36,848 bases of DNA from CAIYPH01 sp043744375 (GCA_043744375.1 JAYTUU010000018.1:1-36848), one strand, 5' to 3'; counted from the first letter of the stretch, positions 9,540 to 17,719 are shown. Program-made: numbers and translations. Notes: generated from the letters alone by a model not told the origin.

Positions 9540-9780
9540 ATGCCGAACCGTCGCCTGAGCGCGCGCGTGATCCGCCTCCTCGCGGGCCGGCTTGGCCGGG
9601 CGGGCCTGGTGATGCTCGCGGTGACGGCCGTCGCCTTCGCGCTGTTCCGCTTTGATCGACCTCGGACTCGACCGTCCGGTGGTCGTGCAATGCGCCAAGT
9701 TCGTCGGCCGCGTCGTGCAGGGCGATCTCGGCATCAGCTACCGCAACCAGCGGCCGGTCGCGCAACTGCGATGGGCGATG
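9540..9780 (+). pseudogene. Remnant of a DppB-type ABC transporter permease
   Basis: An ATG at 9540 opens a frame resembling the first transmembrane helix of dipeptide/nickel-type permeases (RLGRAGLVMLAVTAVAFAL). At about 9650 the similarity jumps to the next frame, reading DLGLDRPVVVQCAKFVGRV followed by VQGDLGISYRNQRPVAQL, which is the conserved stretch before helix 2 in DppB proteins. The 50-60 residues normally between them are missing, and the remaining four or five helices are absent. This is best explained by an internal deletion with frameshift plus loss of the 3' part. A short tail up to TGA 9842 (DLPQFADEYVRLWFAKVR) is not recognised. The rest of the 9410-9842 gap holds no intact gene. 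Confidence 0.6.
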
Positions 9781-9842
9781 GCGTCGATCTGCCGCAGTTC
9801 GCCGACGAGTATGTGCGGCTTTGGTTCGCCAAGGTGAGGTGA

Positions 9843-10595
9843 GTGGACGGCGGCACGCATCTGGCGCCGATGTTCGTCGGCGCCGGAGATAGGTGGGCGC
9901 GCTCGACCCCGGTCAGCGCCGGCCGCGCACGGGTGCTGGGCCTGGGCGTGGCCGTCGTGCTGCACGTGATCGTCGGGGTCCGGCTTGTCGCGATACCCGG
10001 CCAGCGTCCGGCCGCCGATACGCCGGTGGAGATCGTGCTCGCGGAGGTCGTGGACAGAGCGCGCCCTGCGGAAGCCGGTCCGGAATTGGCACCGCCGGAT
10101 TCTGATTTGGCGACACCGCCAGCCGATGTCGCCGCGCCGACCGAGCCCCCGCGCGTGCTCTCGCCCCCTGCGCTCGCTGTCGCCGGGCGCCCGCCCGCCG
10201 CGCGACCTGCTCCCACGCGACCATCGGCCGCACCGGCAAGCGCATCGCTGGCGCCCGTGCAAACGCCGGGCGCAACCCAGGCAGCGTTGCCGGCCGTAAC
10301 GGCTGAGCTGATCTCAGCCTATCATCGTACGTTGCTTGCCCATCTCGAACGCTATCGGCAGTACCCGCAGGGCGCGCGTCTCCGGCGCGAGCAGGGGGTT
10401 GCGATGGTGCGGTTCACCGTCGATCGCGGCGGGCGGTTATTGGCGCTCGCGATGGACAATGGGTCGGGGTATCCGGCGCTCGACGAGGAGGCGATCGCGA
10501 CGCTGCGGCGGGCGGAACCGTTGCCGGCCCTGCCCGCCGAAATCGCCGCGGGGCAGCTTGAATTCGTGCTGCCCCTGCGGTTTCAGGTGAAGTAG
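9843..10595 (+). CDS. Energy transducer TonB-like protein
   Basis: A 250-residue protein with the TonB plan: a single N-terminal transmembrane helix (about residues 31-50, VLGLGVAVVLHVIVG), a long Pro/Ala-rich periplasm-spanning region (about 55-150), and a C-terminal TonB domain (about 170-250) with YPQGARLRREQGVAMVRF, then GSGYPALDEEAIATLRRA. TonB passes proton-motive energy from ExbB/ExbD to outer-membrane receptors. GTG 9843 is preferred to ATG 9870 because AAGGTGAGG lies just before it and it follows the stop of the preceding frame directly. No exbB, exbD or receptor gene lies nearby, so it must work with partners encoded elsewhere. An adaptor role in another envelope process is possible. 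Confidence 0.87.
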   Translation: MDGGTHLAPMFVGAGDRWARSTPVSAGRARVLGLGVAVVLHVIVGVRLVAIPGQRPAADTPVEIVLAEVVDRARPAEAGPELAPPDSDLATPPADVAAPTEPPRVLSPPALAVAGRPPAARPAPTRPSAAPASASLAPVQTPGATQAALPAVTAELISAYHRTLLAHLERYRQYPQGARLRREQGVAMVRFTVDRGGRLLALAMDNGSGYPALDEEAIATLRRAEPLPALPAEIAAGQLEFVLPLRFQVK

Positions 10596-10608
10596 GGCGC
10601 GGGCAGTC

Positions 10609-11364
10609 CTACTTCTTCTTTTCCGAATAGGCGCTGCCGCCCGAGGCTGCGCGAACTTCGGCCGCACTGGTGGCATTGCGGAGTTTGGCGATGTGGATGG
10701 CCTCGCCGTCGAGCATGGCTTTGGCGTTGGCGAGGACTTGTGCGGCCTTGTCGGCGGGGAATTTGACGGCGCCGTTCTCGTCCATGTGGATGAGGTCACC
10801 GGGCGCTACGTCCATGCCGCCGACGGAGACGGGGACGTTGACGGCTTGCACGGCCATTTCGCCGTGGCCGGCGGTGACGCCGCCGAGCAGCATCTGGAAG
10901 TCGAGCCGGCGGATGGCGTCGACGTCGCGCGAGGGGCCGTTGGAGAGCAGGCCCTTGCAGCCGACGGCCATCATCGAGGAGACCATGATCTCGCCGGCGA
11001 GACCGGCCTTGGCCATCAGTTCGGCCGGCCATTTCTGCTGGATGACAAGGATGGTCGGCTTCTGCATCGCGTCCATCGCGTCCACCACGTCCATGAACGA
11101 GAGGCGGCCGGCGAAGTTGGGGTCGGGCAGGCCGAACACGCAGGTGACGGCGTAGCCGATGGTTGCGCCCTTTTCCGGGTAGATGCAGCGGATGGAGGTG
11201 TCGGTGTACCAGTTCTCCGTCCACGGATTGTAGAGCCCGAGGCAGAGGGGGTTTTTCGGGTAGGTGGCAACCACGTTGGTGATGGTCGGCGTATCGATCT
11301 TGCGCAGTTCGGCAAACAGCGCGCTTTCGAGGCGAGACGAAGCGGGGGCGGGTTTCTTGGCCAT
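10609..11364 (-). CDS. RraA/HMG-aldolase family protein
   Basis: A 251-residue member of the RraA-like fold, which includes the RNase E inhibitor RraA and the divalent-metal 4-hydroxy-4-methyl-2-oxoglutarate/oxaloacetate aldolases. The key segment is GEIMVSSMMAVGCKGLLSNG followed by PSRDVDAIRRL, with R146 and D147 corresponding to the conserved substrate- and metal-binding Arg-Asp; VAPGDLIHMDENGAVKFP near the C-terminus is the other family hallmark. It is longer than RraA itself (about 160), so an enzyme role in organic-acid metabolism is more likely than RNase regulation. It begins 11 bp after the SDR stop, so the two form an operon transcribed leftwards. Confidence 0.85.
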   Translation of the reverse strand: MAKKPAPASSRLESALFAELRKIDTPTITNVVATYPKNPLCLGLYNPWTENWYTDTSIRCIYPEKGATIGYAVTCVFGLPDPNFAGRLSFMDVVDAMDAMQKPTILVIQQKWPAELMAKAGLAGEIMVSSMMAVGCKGLLSNGPSRDVDAIRRLDFQMLLGGVTAGHGEMAVQAVNVPVSVGGMDVAPGDLIHMDENGAVKFPADKAAQVLANAKAMLDGEAIHIAKLRNATSAAEVRAASGGSAYSEKKK

Positions 11365-11375
11365 GTTACTTCCCT

Positions 11376-12170
11376 TTATCCGGCGACTTTGCCGGTCTCG
11401 ATGAATACCGGGCTTTCCGGCAGACGGGCGCCGCCGTCGACCACGATGGTCTCGCCGGTGACGTAGGACGCATCGGCGCTGGCGAGGAAGACGAAGACGG
11501 TAGCGATCTCGTCGGGCCGGCCGAAGCGTTTGGCGGGGATGTATTTGGTCACGCCGTCCGGCCCGAAGCGGGTTTTGAAGCGGGCGATGGCGGCGGTGTC
11601 GATGTAGCCTGGTTCGATGGCGTTCACGGTGATGTCGTCTTCAGCCCATTCAAGCGCGGCGGTGTGGATGAAGCCGGTGACACCGGCCTTGCTGGCGGCG
11701 TAGGCGCCGGAGCCGGGCATGGTGACCTTGGGGCCGGTGACCGAGGAGGTGACCAGGAAGCGGCCGGCGCCGGAGGCTTTCAGGTAGGGGTAGGAGGCGC
11801 GGGCCAACGTGAAGCAGGCCTTGAGGTTGACGTTCAGCAGCAGGTCGAGCGTGTTGTCGTCCATTTCGGCGATGAGGTGGCGGCCGAAGGCAGCGGCGTT
11901 GTGGACGATGATGTCAAGCCGGCCGAACTCGGCGGCGACGGCGTGGACGAGGGCGGTGGAGGCGGCGTGGTCGCCGATGTCGATCTGCCGGAAGACGGCC
12001 TTGCCGCCGGCGGCGGTGATGAAAGCGAGGGTTTCCTCGCCGTGGGCCGGGGTGCGGGTGGCGATGATGACGGTCGCGCCCTCGGCGGCGAAGGCGATGG
12101 CGGTGGCGCGGCCGATGCCCTGGCCGGAGCCGGTGACAATGGCGACTTTGTCGGCGAGGCGGGTGCCCAT
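11376..12170 (-). CDS. Short-chain dehydrogenase/reductase (classical SDR)
   Basis: A 264-residue NAD(P)-dependent oxidoreductase of the classical SDR family. The Rossmann cofactor motif TGSGQGIG is at 13-20, the NAA motif at 91-93, and the catalytic set is N115, S143 (in TSSVTG), Y157 and K161 (YAASK). The C-terminal part VTGETIVVDGGARLP is the usual SDR ending. ATG 12170 places the cofactor motif at the standard distance. It leads an operon with the RraA-like gene 11 bp downstream, suggesting a shared hydroxy/keto-acid pathway. The substrate cannot be read from sequence. A large palindrome lies about 85 bp upstream. Confidence 0.92.
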   Translation of the reverse strand: MGTRLADKVAIVTGSGQGIGRATAIAFAAEGATVIIATRTPAHGEETLAFITAAGGKAVFRQIDIGDHAASTALVHAVAAEFGRLDIIVHNAAAFGRHLIAEMDDNTLDLLLNVNLKACFTLARASYPYLKASGAGRFLVTSSVTGPKVTMPGSGAYAASKAGVTGFIHTAALEWAEDDITVNAIEPGYIDTAAIARFKTRFGPDGVTKYIPAKRFGRPDEIATVFVFLASADASYVTGETIVVDGGARLPESPVFIETGKVAG

Positions 12171-12255
12171 GGGATATCTCCTGACTGATCCGCGCGACGA
12201 TACGCTGGGATGTGACGGAGTTCCAGCGGGGGTGCACCGCATGGGCGCTGCGATA

Positions 12256-12495
12256 AGGAAGGCGAGGGCTCTGCCCTCGACCCGCAAGCGGCGCGTCGGA
12301 CGACACGGCGAGGCTTTGCCTCGCCTCCGCAAAGGGTCAGGGACCCTTTGATCCCATTCCTCTTTCTTGGCTGCGCGAGCAGCCTTTAGTCAAATTCGGC
12401 TATCGTTCAAAGGCTGCTGACGCAGCCAAGAAAAGTATCGGATTTCCAAAGGCCCTCGGCCTTTGGCGGGTCGAGGGCAGAGCCCTCGCCTTCCT
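12256..12495. repeat. 240-bp nested palindrome with perfect 30-bp terminal inverted repeats
   Basis: Bases 12256-12285 are the exact reverse complement of 12466-12495 (30 of 30). Inside lie several hairpins: GAGGGC-TCT-GCCCTC within each arm, GGCGAGG-CTTT-GCCTCGCC, an 8-bp stem at 12331-12349 (AAAGGGTC/GACCCTTT), a 9-bp stem at 12446-12466 (CCAAAGGCC/GGCCTTTGG), and a central inverted repeat of about 25 bp with two mismatches (TTTCTTGGCTGC... against ...GCAGCCAAGAAA). It fills most of the gap between nrdA and the SDR gene, and its right end overlaps the nrdA stop codon (12494-12496). It could end nrdA transcripts or protect their 3' ends. Confidence 0.95.
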
Positions 12496-14380
12496 ATTGG
12501 CAGGCGAGACATTCCTCGTAGTCCGTGCTCGCCGCTGCCGCCGCGACCATTGGCAGTGGCGCCATGTCATTGGCGATTGCCGACAGCATTTCGGCTGGAC
12601 GGACGACCTTCTCGCTGACGTTATCGGCGCGTTGGATCGACAGGCTGCGGCAGTAGTAGAGGGATTTCACGCCGCGTTTCCAGGCCATCAGGTGGATTTG
12701 GTGCAGGTCGCGCTTGCTGACATCGGCAGGCAGGAAGACGTTGACCGACTGGCTCTGGCAGATGAACGGCGTGCGGTCGGCGGCGTGTTCGACGATCCAG
12801 CGCTGATCGAGTTCGAAGGCGGTCTTGTAGACGTCTTTCTCCTGGTCACTCAGGAAGTCCAGATGCTGCACGCTGCCCTTGTTCAGGGTGATGCCAGACC
12901 AGATTTCGGGCGTGTCCTGCCCCTTCTCGATCAGCAGTTGGTGCAGATGCCGGTTGCGCACCATGAAGCTGCCGGACAGGGTTTTCTGCAGGAACACGTT
13001 GGCGGCGATCGGCTCGATGCCCGGGCTGGAATTGCCGGCGATGATCGAGATCGAGGCGGTCGGCGCGATCGCCATTTTGTTGGAGAAGCGCTCCATGATG
13101 CCGTATTCGGCGGCGTCGGGGCACGCCCCACGCTCCTCCGCCAACTGCCGGCTGGCGGCGTCGGCCTGCGCGCGGATGTGCTTGAACATCTTGATGTTCC
13201 ACACTTTCGCGATCACGCTCTCGAACGGCACTTTCTGCGATTGCAGGAAGGAGTGGAACCCCATCACGCCCAGCCCGACGGAGCGTTCGCGCATGGCCGA
13301 ATAGCGGGCGCGCTCCATGCCTTCGGGGGCGCGGTCGATGAAATCCTGCAGGACGTTGTCGAGGAAGAGCATCACGTCGGCGATGAAGGTCGGGTGGTCT
13401 TTCCACTCGAACCAGGATTCCAGGTTCAGCGAGGACAGGCAGCACACCGCCGTGCGCTGCTTGCCGTGCTGGTCGATGCCGGTGGGCAGGGTGATCTCGC
13501 TGCACAGGTTTGAGGTGCGGACTTCCAGCCCGGCCAGCTTGTGGTGTTCGGGGATGGCGCGGTTCACGTGGTCGGAGAAGATCAGGTACGGCTCGCCGGT
13601 TTCGATCCGCGCGGTCAGGATGCGCACCCAGAGTGCACGGGCGCTGATCTTGCGGACGACGGAGCCGTCTTTCGGCGAGGTCAGCCCCCATTCCTCATCC
13701 GCCTCGACGGCGCGCATGAAGGCGTCGGGGATGAGGATGCCGTGGTGGAGGTTCAGCGCCTTGCGGTTCGGATCGCCGCCGGTGGGGCGGCGCATTTCGA
13801 TGAATTCCTCGATCTCCGGATGCGTCACCGGCAGATAGGTCGCGGCCGACCCGCGCCGCAGGCTGCCCTGGCTGATCGCCAGCGTCAGGCTGTCCATGAC
13901 GCGGATGAACGGGATGACGCCGGAGGTCTTGCCGTTCATGCCGACCTTCTCGCCGATCGAGCGCAGATTGCCCCAGTAGGAGCCGATCCCGCCGCCTTTC
14001 GACGCCAGCCAGACGTTCTCGTTCCACAGCCCGACGATGCCGTCCAGGCTGTCCGACGCCTCGTTGAGGAAGCAGGAGATCGGCAGGCCGCGCTGGGTGC
14101 CGCCGTTGGAGAGCACCGGTGTCGCCGGCATGACCCAGAGGCGGGAGATGTAGTCGTACATGCGCTGCGCATGGCCGGGATTGTCGCCGTAGAAGCTGGC
14201 GACGCGGGCGAACAGGTCCTGATAGCCCTCGTCGGGCAGCAGATAGCGATCGTTCAGCGTGGTGCGGCCGAACTCGGTCAGCAGCGCATCGCGGGAGCGA
14301 TCGACATACACCTGGTAGCGCCCAGGCATCTGCACGGTGTCGAGAACGGCGGCTTCGGCGGGGGTCATGAGCATGTTCAT
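12494..14380 (-). CDS. nrdA: Class I ribonucleoside-diphosphate reductase, alpha subunit (short form, no ATP cone)
   Basis: A 628-residue large subunit that reduces ribonucleotides to deoxyribonucleotides with a radical supplied by NrdB. Catalytic residues are in place: C103 (LPISCFLNE), N291/C293/E295 (NLCSEITLPT), the redox partner at C313/C314 (CCLSSLNL), the radical-transfer pair Y575-Y576 (LYYCRSLS), and the C-terminal shuttle cysteines C624/C627 (ECLACQ). It lacks the roughly 100-residue N-terminal ATP cone of E. coli NrdA (761), so the overall allosteric activity site is missing here. ATG 14380 has AGGA 7 nt upstream; the frame also opens at TTG 14407. No nrdB is adjacent. Upstream are two NrdR-like boxes and a DnaA box. 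Confidence 0.95.
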   Translation of the reverse strand: MNMLMTPAEAAVLDTVQMPGRYQVYVDRSRDALLTEFGRTTLNDRYLLPDEGYQDLFARVASFYGDNPGHAQRMYDYISRLWVMPATPVLSNGGTQRGLPISCFLNEASDSLDGIVGLWNENVWLASKGGGIGSYWGNLRSIGEKVGMNGKTSGVIPFIRVMDSLTLAISQGSLRRGSAATYLPVTHPEIEEFIEMRRPTGGDPNRKALNLHHGILIPDAFMRAVEADEEWGLTSPKDGSVVRKISARALWVRILTARIETGEPYLIFSDHVNRAIPEHHKLAGLEVRTSNLCSEITLPTGIDQHGKQRTAVCCLSSLNLESWFEWKDHPTFIADVMLFLDNVLQDFIDRAPEGMERARYSAMRERSVGLGVMGFHSFLQSQKVPFESVIAKVWNIKMFKHIRAQADAASRQLAEERGACPDAAEYGIMERFSNKMAIAPTASISIIAGNSSPGIEPIAANVFLQKTLSGSFMVRNRHLHQLLIEKGQDTPEIWSGITLNKGSVQHLDFLSDQEKDVYKTAFELDQRWIVEHAADRTPFICQSQSVNVFLPADVSKRDLHQIHLMAWKRGVKSLYYCRSLSIQRADNVSEKVVRPAEMLSAIANDMAPLPMVAAAAASTDYEECLACQ

Positions 14381-14422
14381 ATCGCTATCCTGCCCAATGG
14401 GTTGCAACCGTCAATTGAAATT

Positions 14423-14470
14423 TCACTAGATGTTGCCCCGATCCTGTCACGACTCCACAATATGGAGCAG
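14423..14470. promoter_or_regulatory. Candidate tandem NrdR boxes upstream of nrdA
   Basis: Two imperfect 16-bp sites, 14423-14438 (core CACTAGATGTTG) and 14455-14470 (core CCACAATATGG), each match about 10 of 16 positions of the palindromic NrdR consensus (acaCwAtATaTwGtgt). They are separated by 16 bp, with centres 32 bp apart, the three-helical-turn phasing known for NrdR tandem operators. They lie about 43-90 bp upstream of the nrdA start, where a repressor of dNTP synthesis would act. The match per site is modest; the spacing and location carry the call. Confidence 0.55.
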
Positions 14471-14580
14471 TGCGGCACGGCGGCAACACATATTCCGGGA
14501 ACGGAGTGCGAACATGCGGCGGCGCGCTGGCCGGCGCAAGGTCCCGCGACGGGTTTACACCGATATCCCCACGATTCGCG

Positions 14581-14589
14581 TTATCCACA
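14581..14589 (+). promoter_or_regulatory. Perfect DnaA box upstream of nrdA
   Basis: TTATCCACA matches the strict DnaA-box consensus and lies about 200 bp upstream of nrdA. DnaA boxes regulate nrdAB in E. coli. The rest of the 14381-14785 gap holds the NrdR candidates, the 15-bp repeat array and no convincing gene. A single 9-mer can occur by chance, so the functional call is tentative. Confidence 0.4.
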
Positions 14590-14735
14590 GGCTGGGGGCG
14601 ACTCTGAGAACCCGTTCAGCCCGTCCGCACCGCCGCCGTGAACGCTGCCACTTCCGCCCGATGCCCGGCATCGTCCTGCGGCACATGCGGCGGTTGCGGG
14701 AAGGCCGCGCGGTCCCGCCCGATGGCGGCGCGGAC

Positions 14736-14777
14736 GTGGGCGCCGAGCAGGTGGGCGCCGAGCAGGTGGGTGCCGGG
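14736..14777 (+). repeat. 15-bp tandem repeat, 2.8 copies
   Basis: Units GTGGGCGCCGAGCAG at 14736-14750 and 14751-14765 are identical; a third partial unit (GTGGGTGCCGGG) follows. The array ends 9 bp before the stop codon of the M20 gene (14786). Confidence 0.95.
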
Positions 14778-14785
14778 TTGGGCGG

Positions 14786-16069
14786 TCATAGCGGGCGGGT
14801 GCCGCACCAGTCGGCGATGAAGGCGGCGATGGTCAGGGTGGTCTTTTTCAACTGCGCGAGGTTGGCGCGCTCGTCGAAGGCATGCGCGCCCTCCCCGCCC
14901 GCGCCGTAGCAGATGCCGGGGATGCCGTAGTAGAGGCCGTACATGCGGCTGTCGGCGACGCCGGTGCTGTTGTGCGCTTCGAGCTTGGTGCCGAATACCT
15001 GTTCATGCACGCGGCCGAGCACCGCCTCCGCCTCGGTGCCGGGTTCGAGCACGTAGCCATCGGCCTGGAAGCCATTCCAGATGACCTCTGGCGGGTTGTT
15101 GCCCATGAACGGATCGTTGCCCGCCGCGCGCGCGACGGCATCGACTACCTGCTTGCGGGCGGTTTCCAGCGAGGTGCCCGGCAGCAGGCCGATGCGGCAA
15201 TCGACTTCGCACCAGGCCGGCGTCGAGCTGCCCCAGTCGCCGCCGCGGATGATGCCCGGGTTGAACTTCACCGGGTTGGGAATGTCCTTGAACCAGGCGT
15301 GGGTTTTGGCGGTTTCGTTGATCTCGGCGGTGAGCTTGTAGATCTCCTGCACCAGCGCGTAGGCCGACATGATCGCGTTCGTGCCGGTCTGGGCGCGGGC
15401 GACGTGGACGGGCACGCCGCGCACGCGCAGGCGGAACCACATGACGCCGACATAGGCGCGGCAGAGCGTGTTGCCGGTCGGCTCCGGCACCAGGGCGGCG
15501 TCGGCGCGATAGCCGCGTGCGAGGGTGGAGAGGGCGCCGTTGCCGGTGCACTCCTCCTCGGTGACCGTCTGCACATAGACGTCGGATGCCGGGGCCAGAC
15601 CGGCGGTGCGCAGGGCGTCCATGGCGAACACCATCGCGGCGACGCCCTGCTTCATGTCGTGGCAGCCGCGGCCGTTCATCCAGCCGTCGCGGATCACCGG
15701 ATCGAAGGGCGGGAAGGTCCACATCTCCGCGGGGCCTTCCGGCACGACATCGACATGGCCCTGCAGGATGAGGCTCTTGCCCGCCTGTTGCGGGGACCGG
15801 ACGGTGGCGACGACCTGCACGGCCTGGGTGTAGTCGGTGTCCATCACCGGGGAGAAGCCGGGCAGGTGGTCCATCGCGACCTCGGCCAGCGTGTAGCGAT
15901 CCACGCTCCAGCCGCGGCCGGCGAATTCGCGGGCGATCCAGTCCTGGCACGGCCCCTCCTTGCCGCGGCGCGACGGGAAGCGCACCAGGGATTGCAGCCA
16001 GGCGACCTCCTGGTCCCAGTTGGCATCGACGGCTTTTTCGAGGGCGGCGAGCAGGGCGGCGTCGGGCAT
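14786..16069 (-). CDS. M20-family metallopeptidase/deacylase (ArgE/DapE-like)
   Basis: A 427-residue zinc hydrolase of the M20 ArgE/DapE/carboxypeptidase-G2 group, which removes acyl or amino-acid groups from N-substituted amino acids. Metal and catalytic residues are seen in order: H105 and D107 in GHVDVVPEG, D138 in GRGCHDMKQG, and the E171-E173 run in TVTEEECTGNGA. The dimerisation (lid) domain lies between about 215 and 340. ATG 16069 has GGAGAGAG just upstream and gives a normal length; the frame is open to 16240, but that extension overlaps the divergent hydrolase. The substrate is unknown, and it is not placed with arginine or lysine synthesis genes. Confidence 0.9.
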   Translation of the reverse strand: MPDAALLAALEKAVDANWDQEVAWLQSLVRFPSRRGKEGPCQDWIAREFAGRGWSVDRYTLAEVAMDHLPGFSPVMDTDYTQAVQVVATVRSPQQAGKSLILQGHVDVVPEGPAEMWTFPPFDPVIRDGWMNGRGCHDMKQGVAAMVFAMDALRTAGLAPASDVYVQTVTEEECTGNGALSTLARGYRADAALVPEPTGNTLCRAYVGVMWFRLRVRGVPVHVARAQTGTNAIMSAYALVQEIYKLTAEINETAKTHAWFKDIPNPVKFNPGIIRGGDWGSSTPAWCEVDCRIGLLPGTSLETARKQVVDAVARAAGNDPFMGNNPPEVIWNGFQADGYVLEPGTEAEAVLGRVHEQVFGTKLEAHNSTGVADSRMYGLYYGIPGICYGAGGEGAHAFDERANLAQLKKTTLTIAAFIADWCGTRPL

Positions 16070-16160
16070 GACTCTCTCCGGAATGACCGCGCAATCGTAG
16101 CCGCGCTTGACCGGGACATCCACACCCGCCTCACTATTGGCTGCACCACGCGAGGCCGCC

Positions 16161-17711
16161 ATGTTCACCGCATCCGCCGTCGATCGTCTGTTCTCCGGCT
16201 GGGCACGACTGGACAGCCCCGGTGCCGTTGTCGCCGTCACCCGCCATGGCGAGGTGATCCATGAGGGCGCCTATGGGATGGCGGACCTGGCGCATGGCGT
16301 GCCGCTCGACCGCCGATCGGTCATCCGGATCGGGTCGCAGAGCAAGCAGTTCACCGTGCTGCTTGCCCTGATGCTGGCGGCGGAGGGCAAGCTGTCGATG
16401 GCGGCCGAGGTGCATGACTACGCCCCGTGGCTGCCGGAATATCCGCATCGGATTACGCTGCACCACCTCGCGACGAATACTTCGGGGCTGCGGGATTTCC
16501 TGGAGATGTCGATCTGGAGCGGGCTGCCGTTGGCCGCTGGTGCGACAAGGCAAGCCTCGCGGGACCTGATTGCGGGGCATGGCGAGGTGAACTTCGTTCC
16601 GGGCACGCAGATGCTGTATTCGAACACCGGGTTCTTCCTGCTCAGCGAGATCATCGAGGAAGTGTCAGGCCGCAGCTTCAACGAATTGTTGGCTGAGCGG
16701 ATCACCAGGCGGCTGGGGATGGCCGATACGCGGCTGCTGGCGCGCGATACCGAAATTCTCCCGCGCCTCGTCAACCAGCATCAGCGCGGCCCCGGCGGGT
16801 GGGAAACGGTGCGCTGGGGGTTTCCGCTGGGCGGCGAAGGGGGCATGGTTTCGACGCTCGCGGATATGGTGACGTGGCAGGCCGCGCTGGCGAAACCGCC
16901 GGTGGAATGGGCTGGTCATCTCGGCCGCATGATCGCGCCGTTGCACTATACCAATGGGACCGAGACGCTGTATCGGATGGGTCTGGTGGTCGATCGCTAT
17001 CGTGGCATTCGCGGCATCGGGCATGGCGGGGGCGTGGCCGGGGGCAAGTCGGAATCGATCCGGTTTCCTGACCAGGGGCTGGGCGTGGTGATCCTTGGCA
17101 ATCTTGCCGAGATGAACCCGTTCTCGCTGGCGCGGCGGATTGCCGATGTGGCTTTGGACACGGCAATGGTGCCGGCTTTTCCGTCCGCCGCACGGGAGCG
17201 TCTTGGCGCCGCCGCCGGGCTGTATCGCGAGGAGGGGGGCGGCGAGGTTTTCGCGATCAGCGCGAGCGACGGCGTGGCGTTTTTTACCAGCACGGGCGGG
17301 AGTACGCAGCTTGACGAGATCGCCCCGGGGGTGTTCGCGCCGGAGCGGCCGACGATGCATCTGACTTTGAGCCAGGGCGCCGATGCGACGATCATCGTTA
17401 CCGCCTGTGGAGTGCGGCAGATTTTCCGCCGCGTTGCAGCGACGGCCAGGCCGCGCGATCTGTCGGGACGCTACGCCAACACGACGCTTGGCCTCGATGC
17501 GCGGATCGACGGGGCGGCGCTGCTTGTCCGTTCCGATGTCGGGGCGTTGCGTGTCGATCTTGTTTGGATCGATGACGATCTGCTGCTGGCGCGGGCGCAG
17601 GGCACCAGCAGCGGATGGATGGGGAGCCTTCGGGTGATCGGGGACGGGTTCGTGCTGACGACGGATCGGACGAAGGGGCTGGTGTTTCGGGCGGAGCAGC
17701 GGCGAGGCTAG
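16161..17711 (+). CDS. Serine hydrolase of the beta-lactamase/DD-peptidase fold (class C type)
   Basis: A 516-residue protein. The N-terminal part (about 1-350) has the class C penicillin-binding fold: nucleophile motif S59-Q-S-K62, second motif Y153-S-N155 and third motif H288-G-G. The family includes D-aminopeptidases, esterases and AmpC-like enzymes; the last 150 or so residues resemble the extra beta-barrel region of DAP-type D-aminopeptidases. No signal peptide is visible, so it is likely cytoplasmic, which argues against a periplasmic beta-lactamase. ATG 16161 has GAGG 6 nt before it. It is divergent from the M20 gene with 91 bp between them, so a shared promoter region and a joint peptide-catabolic role are plausible but unproven. 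Confidence 0.85.
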   Translation: MFTASAVDRLFSGWARLDSPGAVVAVTRHGEVIHEGAYGMADLAHGVPLDRRSVIRIGSQSKQFTVLLALMLAAEGKLSMAAEVHDYAPWLPEYPHRITLHHLATNTSGLRDFLEMSIWSGLPLAAGATRQASRDLIAGHGEVNFVPGTQMLYSNTGFFLLSEIIEEVSGRSFNELLAERITRRLGMADTRLLARDTEILPRLVNQHQRGPGGWETVRWGFPLGGEGGMVSTLADMVTWQAALAKPPVEWAGHLGRMIAPLHYTNGTETLYRMGLVVDRYRGIRGIGHGGGVAGGKSESIRFPDQGLGVVILGNLAEMNPFSLARRIADVALDTAMVPAFPSAARERLGAAAGLYREEGGGEVFAISASDGVAFFTSTGGSTQLDEIAPGVFAPERPTMHLTLSQGADATIIVTACGVRQIFRRVAATARPRDLSGRYANTTLGLDARIDGAALLVRSDVGALRVDLVWIDDDLLLARAQGTSSGWMGSLRVIGDGFVLTTDRTKGLVFRAEQRRG

Positions 17712-17719
17712 GGACGGGG

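Noticed and set aside
14581..14589. Replication origin near the DnaA box
   Set aside because: Only one box, no AT-rich unwinding region and no dnaA/dnaN or parAB genes nearby.
14616..14807. 63-codon minus-strand frame next to the M20 gene
   Set aside because: It overlaps the M20 3' end and the 15-bp repeat and has no recognisable homology; it might be a gene relic, but nothing supports it.
16161..17711. Calling the serine hydrolase a beta-lactamase resistance gene
   Set aside because: The SxxK/YxN/HGG motifs are shared by esterases and D-aminopeptidases, there is no signal peptide, and the C-terminal region fits the latter better.
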